DNA from: Candidatus Nomurabacteria bacterium
GTDB taxonomy: Bacteria; Patescibacteriota; Minisyncoccia; Phycocordibacterales; PALSA-1337
Assembly: GCA_943349555.1 (NCBI GenBank)
Contig: CALQZK010000020.1
Location: 1 to 10,483 of the forward strand
Length of the DNA: 10,483 nucleotides
Direction of reading: 5' to 3'
Positions 1-6,455 of this stretch are shown here, one piece after another. Position 1 is the first letter of the stretch; each line of letters starts with the position of its first letter. The translations under genes were made by a program, and so were the position numbers. The notes under the pieces were generated by a model that saw only the letters and a program-made list of their open reading frames with translations, did not search any database and was not told where the DNA came from.

Positions 1-47
1 GAAATTGTTTTCGCCTTTGCTGGCGACTCGACGATTAAAAGTTTCAT
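1..47 (-). CDS. topA: DNA topoisomerase I, N-terminal fragment (runs off window)
   Basis: Reading the minus strand from the ATG at 47-45 gives MKLLIVESPAKAKTI, then the window ends. This is the start of the TOPRIM domain of type IA topoisomerase I: the V-E-S-P-A-K-A-K-T-I motif carries the invariant acidic residue (here Glu7) used in cleavage and religation and in metal binding. TopA relaxes negatively supercoiled DNA. The gene lies 40 bp downstream of dprA in the same direction, the common bacterial dprA-topA order, so the two are probably co-transcribed. No good Shine-Dalgarno sequence is visible before the ATG. Only 15 codons are present, but the motif is distinctive enough for a firm family call. 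Confidence 0.85.
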   Translation of the reverse strand, partial: MKLLIVESPAKAKTI

Positions 48-87
48 ATAGTTCTAAGTATTACATGGAAGGGAAATATTTAGCAAA

Positions 88-993
88 TTAAACCACTCTC
101 ACCACCCCCCCACCTTCCTTTATATATCCATCAAGTTCCATCACCGAAATTATTGTATTCGCTTCCCTTGTATCAATGCCCAGCTGACGAATCAGGCTGT
201 CTTTCCCACACGGCCCTCTCTGAAGCATATTTATAATTTTCTTTTCATTTATTCCCAGCATTGCAATTTTATCATTGGAAAAAGGCAGGGAACTTTGCCC
301 TTCACGCCTGGCAAAGCCAAGCAACTCCAGCAAATCATCCGTGCAGGTTACCGGAGTCGCTCCATTGCGTATGAGCATATGCGGTCCAGCAGAAAGTGGA
401 GAAAAAATGTGACCAGGGATTGTGCCTACATCGCGATTATAATCGGTGGAATATCTCGAAGTGATGAGAGAGCCGGATTTTAATTCCGCCTCTACGACTA
501 AAGTGGCATGTGAAATTCCTGCCATCAAGCGATTGCGAGAAGGGAATGTCCAGATGTCTGATTTTTGCAAAGGTTCAAATTCCGATAAAAGTGCGCCGCC
601 CCTTTCAACTATTTCTCTCGACAAGTCCAAATGTGACCGCGGATACATGACCGAATCATCCAGCCCCGATCCAGGGAAGGCTACTGTATATATGTCTGCT
701 GCGAGAGCCGCCCGATGAGCAATGCTGTCTATGCCAAGCGCCAAACCGGAAACTATGCAGACATTGTATCCCTTGAGTCCGGCAATTAATTTTTCTGTAA
801 CTTCTTTTCCATAATTAGAATACTTACGCGCACCGACAACACAGAGGATGGTAATGCCGTTCTCGGTGTTTGAATCCAGGAGCGGTTCTAGATTGCCTAG
901 CGCAAAAAGCTTGTCCGGAGGATCATTGATCTCTCGGAGCAAGGGAGGGAAATCCTTGTCGGTTTTATGAATAAATTTAAGCGGTTTAAACAT
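88..993 (-). CDS. dprA: DNA processing protein DprA
   Basis: DprA/Smf binds incoming single-stranded DNA during natural transformation and loads RecA. The 301-residue protein has the Rossmann-like core in order: V-G-A-R-K-Y-S-N-Y-G (about 53-62), the S-G-L-A-x-G-I-D-x-x-A-H motif (82-93), a G-S-G-L-D...Y-P segment (108-117), S-E-F-E-P then F-P-x-R-N-R-x-M-A-G-x-S (137-161), and V-E-A-x-x-x-S-G-S-L-I-T (168-178). Residues about 240-300 look like the C-terminal winged-helix (DML1-type) domain. A short N-terminal part precedes the Rossmann core, without an obvious full SAM domain. The start at 993 gives MFKPL; a TATAAT lies about 34 nt upstream. topA follows after 40 bp. The gene is complete with no disrupted motif, suggesting retained DNA-uptake capacity, although no other competence genes are in view. 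Confidence 0.92.
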   Translation of the reverse strand: MFKPLKFIHKTDKDFPPLLREINDPPDKLFALGNLEPLLDSNTENGITILCVVGARKYSNYGKEVTEKLIAGLKGYNVCIVSGLALGIDSIAHRAALAADIYTVAFPGSGLDDSVMYPRSHLDLSREIVERGGALLSEFEPLQKSDIWTFPSRNRLMAGISHATLVVEAELKSGSLITSRYSTDYNRDVGTIPGHIFSPLSAGPHMLIRNGATPVTCTDDLLELLGFARREGQSSLPFSNDKIAMLGINEKKIINMLQRGPCGKDSLIRQLGIDTREANTIISVMELDGYIKEGGGVVRVV

Positions 994-1027
994 TTTTGTC
1001 GGTTCATAAGAGTTAATTTATTTCACT

Positions 1028-1033
1028 ATTATA
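1028..1033 (-). promoter_or_regulatory. -10 element for dprA
   Basis: Minus-strand TATAAT is a perfect -10 hexamer, placing transcription start near 1021 and a leader of about 28 nt before the dprA ATG at 993. No good -35 lies 16-18 bp upstream. That region is instead occupied by a DnaA-box-like 9-mer (1048-1056). Confidence 0.55.
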
Positions 1034-1047
1034 CCATCTCCTCCAAG

Positions 1048-1056
1048 TTATCCACA
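1048..1056 (+). promoter_or_regulatory. Perfect DnaA-box consensus TTATCCACA
   Basis: TTATCCACA matches the classic high-affinity DnaA box exactly. It sits in the dprA/SOS divergent intergenic region, where the -35 of the dprA promoter would be. It is a single copy with no cluster around it, so this is not an origin. It could be a regulatory DnaA site or chance. Confidence 0.35.
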
Positions 1057-1074
1057 GATTTCCTTGTAGAACTA

Positions 1075-1103
1075 TTGACGGTGAACAATCGTTCACTTAT
1101 ACT
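1075..1103 (+). promoter_or_regulatory. Sigma70-type promoter of the SOS/lexA operon
   Basis: TTGACG (1075-1080), a 17-bp spacer and TATACT (1098-1103) form a strong housekeeping-type promoter reading toward the 73-residue ORF and lexA. The predicted start is near 1110, giving a leader of about 27 nt. The spacer contains the LexA operator. Confidence 0.8.
1081..1096 (+). promoter_or_regulatory. LexA operator (SOS box)
   Basis: GTGAACAATCGTTCAC is a perfect palindrome with 6-bp arms around AATC. Its GAAC-N4-GTTC core is the Gram-positive/Bacillus type of SOS box. It lies exactly between the -35 and -10 of the promoter that drives lexA, the expected position for autorepression. Operator and repressor therefore support each other. 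Confidence 0.82.
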
Positions 1104-1136
1104 ATACATATAACAAAGTAATAAAGAAAAAACAAA

Positions 1137-1358
1137 ATGAGCACATATAATTTGATGAAAAAGCTTTATAGGGAAATTGATAGTCTAAATGAAGAAATAG
1201 ACATGAGGATAGAAAAGAGACTTTCATACAAGGTCTTGGCACGCCGACACAAGTATCTTATGGAGGAGCTTCGTTCTCTGGATCCGCAGCCTGTGCCTAT
1301 TGTCTCAAGAGGAATTATGAACCGCCTTGCGCAATACGTTTCTGTGTTTTTGCTATAA
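1137..1358 (+). CDS. Small helical protein, first gene of the lexA SOS operon (unknown function)
   Basis: This 73-residue protein is not recognised. It lacks a signal peptide, cysteines and a recognisable DNA-binding motif. Residues about 4-48 are highly charged with heptad-like hydrophobic spacing (L-M-K-K-L-Y-R-E-I, then I-D-S-L-N-E-E-I), suggesting an antiparallel helical hairpin or coiled coil. After a Pro-rich turn (P-Q-P-V-P) comes a short hydrophobic C-terminus ending F-L-L. It is the first gene after the LexA-box promoter, and its TAA ends 11 bp before the lexA ATG, so it should be derepressed with lexA after DNA damage. No purine-rich SD precedes the ATG, only an A-rich leader. Possible roles are a damage-inducible regulator or division inhibitor, but nothing in the sequence proves one. 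Confidence 0.7.
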   Translation: MSTYNLMKKLYREIDSLNEEIDMRIEKRLSYKVLARRHKYLMEELRSLDPQPVPIVSRGIMNRLAQYVSVFLL

Positions 1359-1359
1359 T

Positions 1360-1364
1360 AAGGA
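1360..1364 (+). promoter_or_regulatory. Ribosome binding site of lexA
   Basis: AAGGA lies five bases before the lexA ATG at 1370, the best Shine-Dalgarno match seen in the left half of the window. It supports this ATG over internal ones. A TATAAT (1354-1359) overlaps the upstream stop codon and abuts this site. Confidence 0.55.
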
Positions 1365-1369
1365 TAAAT

Positions 1370-1936
1370 ATGAAAGAATACCGCGACAAAATAGGTTCCT
1401 TTTATAGGAATAAAAAGAGAATGCCAAGCTATCAGGAGATCATGAATATGCTTGGCTTCAGGTCCAAGAATGCGGTCTATAAGCTTGTGAACAAGCTGGT
1501 TGCGGAGAAAGTTGTTTCAAAAGATAGCCAGGGTAGGCTGATACCGAATAAGCTGACAGGAGAAGTGCCTCTTTTGGGACTAGTCGAGGCTGGCATTCCA
1601 TCTCTTGTCGATGAGTCCGTACTAGACATGATGAGCTTTGATGAATATCTTATAGGCGATCCGAGCAAGACTTTCGTTCTAGAAGTCAAAGGGGACTCTA
1701 TGATTGAAGAGGGAATAAAAGAGGGAGATCTAGTCGTAGTAGAAAGGAAAAGTGAACCGAAAGATGGGGATATCGTCATTGCCGAAATTGATGGTGGTTG
1801 GACAATGAAATTCCTGCGCAAAAAAGTAGGCAAACCTATTTATCTTGAGCCTGCCAATCGAAACTACAAACCCATTTATCCAGAGCATGACTTGCGTGTG
1901 GCTGCTGTGGTGAAGGGGGTGATTAGGAAATACTAA
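1370..1936 (+). CDS. lexA: LexA repressor / self-cleaving peptidase S24
   Basis: LexA represses the SOS regulon and is inactivated by RecA-stimulated self-cleavage. The 188-residue protein has an N-terminal winged-helix part (about 1-60, with P-S-Y-Q-E-I-M-N-M-L-G-F as the helix-turn-helix start), a linker, and the S24 domain. The scissile Ala74-Gly75 bond (V-E-A-G-I-P), the nucleophile Ser110 (K-G-D-S-M-I-E-E-G-I) and the general base Lys147 (W-T-M-K-F-L) are all present, so self-cleavage should work. At 188 residues it is somewhat shorter than typical LexA (about 200). It is co-transcribed with the 73-residue ORF from a promoter carrying a LexA box, so it should autoregulate. It converges with the pseudouridine synthase gene, leaving only 6 bp between stops. 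Confidence 0.95.
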   Translation: MKEYRDKIGSFYRNKKRMPSYQEIMNMLGFRSKNAVYKLVNKLVAEKVVSKDSQGRLIPNKLTGEVPLLGLVEAGIPSLVDESVLDMMSFDEYLIGDPSKTFVLEVKGDSMIEEGIKEGDLVVVERKSEPKDGDIVIAEIDGGWTMKFLRKKVGKPIYLEPANRNYKPIYPEHDLRVAAVVKGVIRKY

Positions 1937-1946
1937 TTTTTCCTAA
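1923..1946. terminator. Weak AT-rich stem-loop between convergent lexA and pseudouridine synthase
   Basis: TTAGGAAA (1923-1930) pairs perfectly with TTTCCTAA (1939-1946) across an 8-nt loop, overlapping both stop codons of the convergent genes. It could be a bidirectional terminator, but the stem is AT-rich and the following U-run is poor, so this is tentative. Confidence 0.3.
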
Positions 1947-2647
1947 AGTCCTAAATTTTTCAAAAAAACTGCAAGTTCCTCGCCTTTAATTTCCTTCCGC
2001 TCATTCACTTTCATATTTCCCAGTTCAATATTCAGTATCCTCGTCCTTGTCAGAGATTCTATCTCCGCAAAAAACTTTGCGCACATCTCGCGTATAGTAT
2101 TCCCAGTATCAGTAACTCGCAGAGTAAAAGTTTTATCATTTCGAATAGATACGGTCCAACCACCATGCTCTATTTTTTCTTTGAAATTTGGTCTGAGAGG
2201 GTCAAGTGTTTTTATAAGATATTCTTTCATGTGAGTGTGGAGAGGATTCGTAAGGCGATCTACGATACGTCGATCATTTGTCACAATTATGAGCCCTTCT
2301 GCATTGATATCCAGACTCAAAACAGGAAAGAAATCTCGTGACTCAGAAATTTTTTCTGTCGCGATACCACGGGCTTTGTTAAAAGCATAGTAGAGATAGT
2401 CCTCGGCTTTTTTACCATTTCTTACTTCAACAAGATCTGTCGCGCCGACTTTGTCACCAAGCACTGCCATTTTTCCGTTTATAGTCACCCATCTTTTTTG
2501 AATCAATTCATCCGCCCCACGACGAGTAGAGTGACCTTTATGAGCAAGGAATTTGTTGATACGCATGGGAAAGATAGGGAGGAGAGAGGAGTTGTGAGAA
2601 GAGCGAAGGGCTTTAGGTTTTAGTGACGATTTCCGACTGATTTTCAT
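1943..2647 (-). CDS. RsuA/RluB/E/F-family pseudouridine synthase
   Basis: This family converts a specific rRNA (or tRNA) uridine to pseudouridine. The 234-residue protein has an S4 RNA-binding domain (about 28-70: R-I-N-K-F-L-A-H-K-G then V-T-I-N-G-K), a catalytic domain with F-N-K-A-R-G (89-94), the catalytic Asp113 in L-S-L-D-I-N-A-E-G-L, the basic K-E-Y-L-I-K segment (141-146), and the R-x-M-C-A...L-T-R-T-R-I region (186-204). The usual G-R-L-D catalytic motif reads L-S-L-D here, so the conserved Gly-Arg pair is gone while Asp remains. Residues 1-27 are a basic extension absent from typical relatives; an alternative ATG at 2566 starts right at the S4 domain. The longer start is kept because a TTGTCT-N17-TATAAT promoter ends 8 nt before it, but neither start has an SD. 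The rRNA target cannot be assigned. Confidence 0.85.
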   Translation of the reverse strand: MKISRKSSLKPKALRSSHNSSLLPIFPMRINKFLAHKGHSTRRGADELIQKRWVTINGKMAVLGDKVGATDLVEVRNGKKAEDYLYYAFNKARGIATEKISESRDFFPVLSLDINAEGLIIVTNDRRIVDRLTNPLHTHMKEYLIKTLDPLRPNFKEKIEHGGWTVSIRNDKTFTLRVTDTGNTIREMCAKFFAEIESLTRTRILNIELGNMKVNERKEIKGEELAVFLKNLGL

Positions 2648-2655
2648 AGATCACG

Positions 2656-2684
2656 ATTATACCACAGAAGGTGAGGTAAGACAA
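2656..2684 (-). promoter_or_regulatory. Promoter of the pseudouridine synthase gene, possibly leaderless
   Basis: On the minus strand TTGTCT (2684-2679), 17 bp and a perfect TATAAT (2661-2656) precede the ATG at 2647 by only 8 nt. Transcription would begin at or within two bases of that ATG. If the real start is the internal ATG at 2566, the leader would instead be about 80 nt. Confidence 0.5.
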
Positions 2685-2700
2685 TATTAGCTTTTTATTT

Positions 2701-2753
2701 TAATAAGAAAAAACCTCACCTGAAAAAGAGTGTGAAGTCTTTTCTGTGAGGTT
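2701..2753 (-). terminator. Rho-independent terminator of the hydroxylase gene
   Basis: GTGAGGTT (2746-2753) and AACCTCAC (2712-2719) form an 8-bp outer stem. It continues after a small internal loop with five A-U/G-C pairs (2722-2726 with 2740-2744). On the minus strand the stem runs into a run of six T (2713-2708) followed by CTTATTA. It begins 15 bp past the hydroxylase stop, as expected for its terminator. Confidence 0.75.
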
Positions 2754-2768
2754 CTGAATTTTTGAAGG

Positions 2769-3383
2769 TTATTCCAACAAAAGTGTTCCAAAACAAAGAT
2801 CTGCCAAAGGAAGCACGACATTGAAATTATTTCTGTTCATGTGTGCGTGATGCCGACGATGATGGTCTTTAATCCATTTGTATATCCAAGTACGTTCAAA
2901 CCACCTTCCTTTCGGCTTATGCATGCACCAATGGATGTATTCATAAGCGCAATAATAACAAGCAATTCCCAAGATTATGGAAATAACCATGAACCAAGGG
3001 ACATCTATAAAAATCATTGCCAAGAAAGGTAATGACATGATTGCTATCAGTACAGGACCATTCCACCAAGCCATAGGAATCGTCTCCTGGTGTGATTGTT
3101 GATCTCTTGGATAATGATTCTTGAGTTCATAGCTTTGATCGGCTTTGAATATTTGATGATGTATCATCGCATGACTGTTGAACGGATACCGGAATTTGAA
3201 GCCAAAAAAATTGAAAACTCGATGCATGACATAGCGGTGCAACACCCATTCCGGAAATGAGGAGTAAACGAAGCCCGCAAAGAAGCATAATAGACCAATG
3301 GTAAACATATTCATAATTTGAAGTCCTGGTTGATGTTTATTTTTCTCGAAGGAAACCGAATCTGGATTAAGTATATCACCCAT
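2769..3383 (-). CDS. Fatty acid hydroxylase / sterol desaturase superfamily membrane protein
   Basis: Members of this superfamily are membrane di-iron oxygenases that hydroxylate or desaturate lipids using O2. The 204-residue protein has the expected histidine clusters: H49-R-Y-V-M-H54, H71-A-M-I-H75-H76, H151-W-C-M-H155, and H174-H175-R-R-H178-H179 followed by H181-M-N-R-N-N-F-N and L-A-D-L-C-F-G-T at the C-terminus. Hydrophobic stretches at about 26-43, 108-127 and 129-149 would anchor it in the membrane with the histidines facing the cytoplasm. The start at 3383 is only 14 bp from serS; an alternative ATG at 3314 (Met24, just before the first membrane segment) has AGGA nine bases upstream and a TATACT further up (3375-3370), and may be the true start. 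The family call is firm; the substrate is unknown. It appears monocistronic. Confidence 0.82.
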   Translation of the reverse strand: MGDILNPDSVSFEKNKHQPGLQIMNMFTIGLLCFFAGFVYSSFPEWVLHRYVMHRVFNFFGFKFRYPFNSHAMIHHQIFKADQSYELKNHYPRDQQSHQETIPMAWWNGPVLIAIMSLPFLAMIFIDVPWFMVISIILGIACYYCAYEYIHWCMHKPKGRWFERTWIYKWIKDHHRRHHAHMNRNNFNVVLPLADLCFGTLLLE

Positions 3384-3397
3384 GATATTATTGAGCT

Positions 3398-4657
3398 ATG
3401 CTGGATATAAAGTTCATACGCGAAAATCGCGATCTCGTGGCCAAGGGCGCACAGAAGAAACATATCAATTTCGACCTAGACGGGCTTATTTCCCTGGATG
3501 ATCAGCGCCGAGAATTGACTGCTTCCGTGGAAAAGAAAAGGGCAGAGCAGAATCTGGTGAGTGTTAAAGTGACTCGGGCAACCCCTGCCGAGAAACAGCT
3601 TCTCATAGAATCCATGCGTCATCTCAAGGAAGGTATGCAGGAAGAAGAAGAGAGGCTGAAGGAGATTATGCAGAAGTGGCAGGCTATTATGTTGCAGGTT
3701 CCCAACATCCCAGATATGTCTGTACCCGATGGTGAGAGTGATGCGGATAATAAGGAAATAAAAAGTTGGGGAGAAAAAACAGCTTTTGATTTCGAGCCGA
3801 AGGATCATGTGGAACTGATGGTTGGACTCCAAATGGCGGATTTTGAAAGAGGAGTCAAGGTCCATGGTTTCCGAGGATATTTCCTCTCCGGCGATGGCGT
3901 CAGATTGTGCTTTGCCATTTGGAATTATGCTCTAGCTTTTTTTGGAAAAGATTTCATCCCCTTCATGACCCCCTCTCTTGTCAGGAAAATCGCTCTTTAT
4001 GGTACTGGCTACCTACCCGGAAGTGCCGATGATTTCTATATGACGCAGGATGAAGATGCTCTAGCCGGCACAGCCGAAGTTCCATTGATGGCTCTACATA
4101 GCGATGAAACTCTAGAGATGAAAGATTTACCGAAGCGCTACCTTGGTTTCTCTCCTTGTTATCGCCGAGAAGTCGGAGCGCATGGTAAAGATGTGAAAGG
4201 CCTCATCCGCGTCCATGAATTTTATAAATTCGAACAGCTTGTCCTCTGTGAAGCGAATCACGAAACATCGGTAAAATTTCATGAAGAGATAAATAGGAAT
4301 ACAGAGCAATTCATAGAAAGTTTGGGAATTCCATATCGAACTGTTTTGAACTGTGGAGCCGACCTTGGTCTTGGTCAAGTTAAAAAATATGACATTGAAC
4401 TTTGGGTGCCAAAAGAAGGGAAGTATAGGGAAATTTCCTCCGCCTCTTATTTCCATGATTTCCAGACACGCCGCATGAACATACGCTATAAGGATCCGGA
4501 AGGGAAGCTTCGATACGCCCACTCTCTCAACTGCACCGCCATTCCAACTCCGCGCATCCTAGTTTCTCTTGTGGAAAATTTCCAGCAGAAGGATGGCTCG
4601 ATAAAAATCCCCGAAGTCCTTGCTAAATATCTTGGCAAAGATAATATTTCTGCATAA
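3398..4657 (+). CDS. serS: Seryl-tRNA synthetase
   Basis: Class II synthetase charging tRNA-Ser with serine in the cytoplasm. Length is 419 residues, normal for the family. Residues about 1-105 form the tRNA-binding antiparallel coiled-coil arm (starting M-L-D-I-K-F-I-R-E-N). The catalytic core has the serine-binding T225-A-E227 motif (G-T-A-E-V-P-L), motif 2 around R256-R-E258 with the following loop H-G-K-D-V-K-G-L-I-R-V-H, the E-I-S-S segment (345-348) and F-Q-T-R-R (355-359), and motif 3 with Arg386 in T-P-R-I-L-V-S-L-V-E-N. Motif 3 reads S-L-N-C-T-A-I-P-T-P-R rather than the common S-L-N-G-S-G-L-A-x-G-R; T-A-I-x-x-P-R variants occur in other bacteria, so this is not alarming. TATTAT at 3386-3391 lies 6 nt before the ATG. 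It heads the co-oriented cluster; ftsQ starts 12 bp after its stop. Confidence 0.96.
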   Translation: MLDIKFIRENRDLVAKGAQKKHINFDLDGLISLDDQRRELTASVEKKRAEQNLVSVKVTRATPAEKQLLIESMRHLKEGMQEEEERLKEIMQKWQAIMLQVPNIPDMSVPDGESDADNKEIKSWGEKTAFDFEPKDHVELMVGLQMADFERGVKVHGFRGYFLSGDGVRLCFAIWNYALAFFGKDFIPFMTPSLVRKIALYGTGYLPGSADDFYMTQDEDALAGTAEVPLMALHSDETLEMKDLPKRYLGFSPCYRREVGAHGKDVKGLIRVHEFYKFEQLVLCEANHETSVKFHEEINRNTEQFIESLGIPYRTVLNCGADLGLGQVKKYDIELWVPKEGKYREISSASYFHDFQTRRMNIRYKDPEGKLRYAHSLNCTAIPTPRILVSLVENFQQKDGSIKIPEVLAKYLGKDNISA

Positions 4658-4669
4658 CAGGTTTTCATA

Positions 4670-5440
4670 ATGCGCTCAAGCCTTCAATCACCCAAATATC
4701 AGCAGAAAAGGCGCAAAAAACTTGTCGCCATAATTTTCCTCTCTGTTCTCTGTGCAGTGACTCTGACTACCTCATTTGTTTTTCTTACCCGTTTGCCGGC
4801 TTTCCAGATAAAGGAGATCGAAATTGTGGGATCAAAAAATCTGTCGGCTCTGGCAATGCAGGAAAAGGCTCTGCAGATTTTAACTTCAACTAGTACTTCA
4901 GCAAGCATTATATTCTTTTCAAAGAAGAATATAGAGGAGGAATTGAAAAGAGAATTCAAAGGCATTGAAAACGTCGGCATTAATAGGACGAGTTTGTCGA
5001 GCATACGAATAGATATCAGTGAGCGAGTGCCTGCGGCCATAGTCTGCTCAGGCTTCCACGAGGAAAATTCCGAGAATGATGACTGCTATTTTTCCGACAG
5101 TAAGGGATATATTTTTGAAAGAGTCCCAAGGCCACATCCGGAAGGCTATAACACATATTATATTTCTGGGACATCTTTTGTTGATGAAAATCGTTTTGCT
5201 GAATTGCAGAAATTTATCAATAGCGCACAGTTAGCTGGTATAGAAGTTTCCGACATTCTAGTTAGCGAGGATGGAGAATACGAAATGTATACAGAAAAGA
5301 ATACGACAATCTATTTTGATGACAGGGCGTCATTCGATGAAACACTAGCTCGTCTATTGGCTTTCTGGAGATCTTCTCCATCTGCTCCCTTGAACTATAT
5401 TAACCTGCGATTCGGCAACACTATTTACTATTCCAAATGA
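4670..5440 (+). CDS. ftsQ: Cell division protein FtsQ (POTRA-containing divisome protein)
   Basis: FtsQ-type proteins link early and late divisome parts (with FtsL/FtsB) and act at the septal membrane. The 256-residue protein has a basic cytoplasmic tail (K-R-R-K-K near 13-17), one membrane segment (about 18-40) and an outside domain beginning F-Q-I-K-E-I-E-I-V-G (45-54), the first strand of a POTRA domain that runs to about residue 118, where I-R-I-D-I-S-E-R-V-P matches the usual V-x-E-R-x-P end. A beta-rich FtsQ region follows to the C-terminus. Cys126 and Cys139 flank a short acidic loop and could form a disulfide. A weak SD (AGG) lies 8 nt before the ATG. The gene overlaps the downstream peptidase by 4 bp (ATGA), indicating coupled expression. 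Sequence similarity in this family is low, so the call rests on architecture and context. Confidence 0.72.
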   Translation: MRSSLQSPKYQQKRRKKLVAIIFLSVLCAVTLTTSFVFLTRLPAFQIKEIEIVGSKNLSALAMQEKALQILTSTSTSASIIFFSKKNIEEELKREFKGIENVGINRTSLSSIRIDISERVPAAIVCSGFHEENSENDDCYFSDSKGYIFERVPRPHPEGYNTYYISGTSFVDENRFAELQKFINSAQLAGIEVSDILVSEDGEYEMYTEKNTTIYFDDRASFDETLARLLAFWRSSPSAPLNYINLRFGNTIYYSK

Positions 5441-6441
5441 GCCGATTTATTTTTTCAATTCTGACTGCGGTGGCCGTGGGGGGCGGTATAGCCTTTGCTG
5501 GCATTGAGGGGATGAAAATGATCACGCAAAAAAAAATCGCAGTAGCAATTTCCTCCGAGGAAATATTTGCAGAAGAAGACCCAACTTTTATTTCACATTT
5601 TTCTCGAGCATTTATTTACTCAACTACCGAAGAAAAAATTTCCATCTCTGACTTGCCTGGAGATTTTATAGAAAATACCAAGGAAAATCGAGAACCAGGA
5701 GAAAAGGATAGAGTAAAAGACAACACAAAGAAGACGTTGACTGCCACCTCATACAGCATGACAAGTTTAGAAACTGGCGAGGCAGTTATAGAAAAAGCTT
5801 CAGACAGGCTCCTTCCTATCGCTTCCATTACCAAGCTCGCGACTGCTGCCGTGGCACGTAGGATGATCGACCCTGATGATGCAGTGGAAATCACTTCGGC
5901 AGTTTTGCACACCGAGGGCAATACTGGGAAATTGAGGCTGAATGAAAAGATCAAAGCCAAGGAGCTCCTTTACCCTCTCCTTATGGTTTCCAGCAATGAC
6001 GCGGCGGAAGCTTTGGCGCGTCATTATGACTCCATACATGGGCGAGGAGAATTTATAAAAGAGATGAATAACTGGGCAAATTCCATCGGCGCCTACAGGA
6101 CATATTTCCGTGACCCTTCCGGAATTTCTCCGAATAATCTTTCCTCCGCCAGCGATATTTCTGTTATGGCGAAATGGATATTGGAAAATGATCCGGACAT
6201 TTTCGATATCACTTTGACAAAAGCTAAGAGCATTCGCAGCCACACTTGGGTTAATCCCACGCATTTCCTTAATTTGGCGGAATATATAGGCGGAAAAAAT
6301 GGCTATACTCCGGAAGCCGACAGAACAAACGTCTCGCTTTTTGCCCTGGGTGTGCCGAAGAAAATATATTCTGTCGTCTTGCTCGGCAGCACGCAGAGGG
6401 ATGCCGATACTTTGATGATGTTGAATGAAGTGGCGAACTAG
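5437..6441 (+). CDS. D-alanyl-D-alanine carboxypeptidase family protein (peptidase S11)
   Basis: S11 enzymes trim the terminal D-Ala from peptidoglycan pentapeptides outside the cell. The 334-residue protein has an N-terminal signal/membrane anchor (about 3-23), a low-complexity acidic linker (about 40-97), and the penicilloyl serine transferase fold. The active-site motifs are Ser130-I-T-Lys133 (S-x-x-K), Ser185-S-Asn187 (S-x-N) and Lys287-N-Gly289 in the K-T-G position (G-G-K-N-G-Y-T-P-E-A), where Asn replaces the usual Thr. The two catalytic motifs are intact, so activity is likely. There is no obvious C-terminal PBP5-type membrane helix or domain; the protein ends shortly after the catalytic domain. 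It is translationally coupled to ftsQ by an ATGA overlap, consistent with a joint role in wall growth and division. dus starts 14 bp after its stop. Confidence 0.88.
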   Translation: MSRFIFSILTAVAVGGGIAFAGIEGMKMITQKKIAVAISSEEIFAEEDPTFISHFSRAFIYSTTEEKISISDLPGDFIENTKENREPGEKDRVKDNTKKTLTATSYSMTSLETGEAVIEKASDRLLPIASITKLATAAVARRMIDPDDAVEITSAVLHTEGNTGKLRLNEKIKAKELLYPLLMVSSNDAAEALARHYDSIHGRGEFIKEMNNWANSIGAYRTYFRDPSGISPNNLSSASDISVMAKWILENDPDIFDITLTKAKSIRSHTWVNPTHFLNLAEYIGGKNGYTPEADRTNVSLFALGVPKKIYSVVLLGSTQRDADTLMMLNEVAN

Positions 6442-6455
6442 GCTAGTATCATGGG

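Noticed and set aside
1477..1833. Minus-strand ORF opposite lexA, and similar long antisense ORFs opposite serS, the S11 peptidase, dus and dnaX
   Set aside because: They have low-complexity or unnatural composition and each lies on a gene with clear family motifs; they are shadows.
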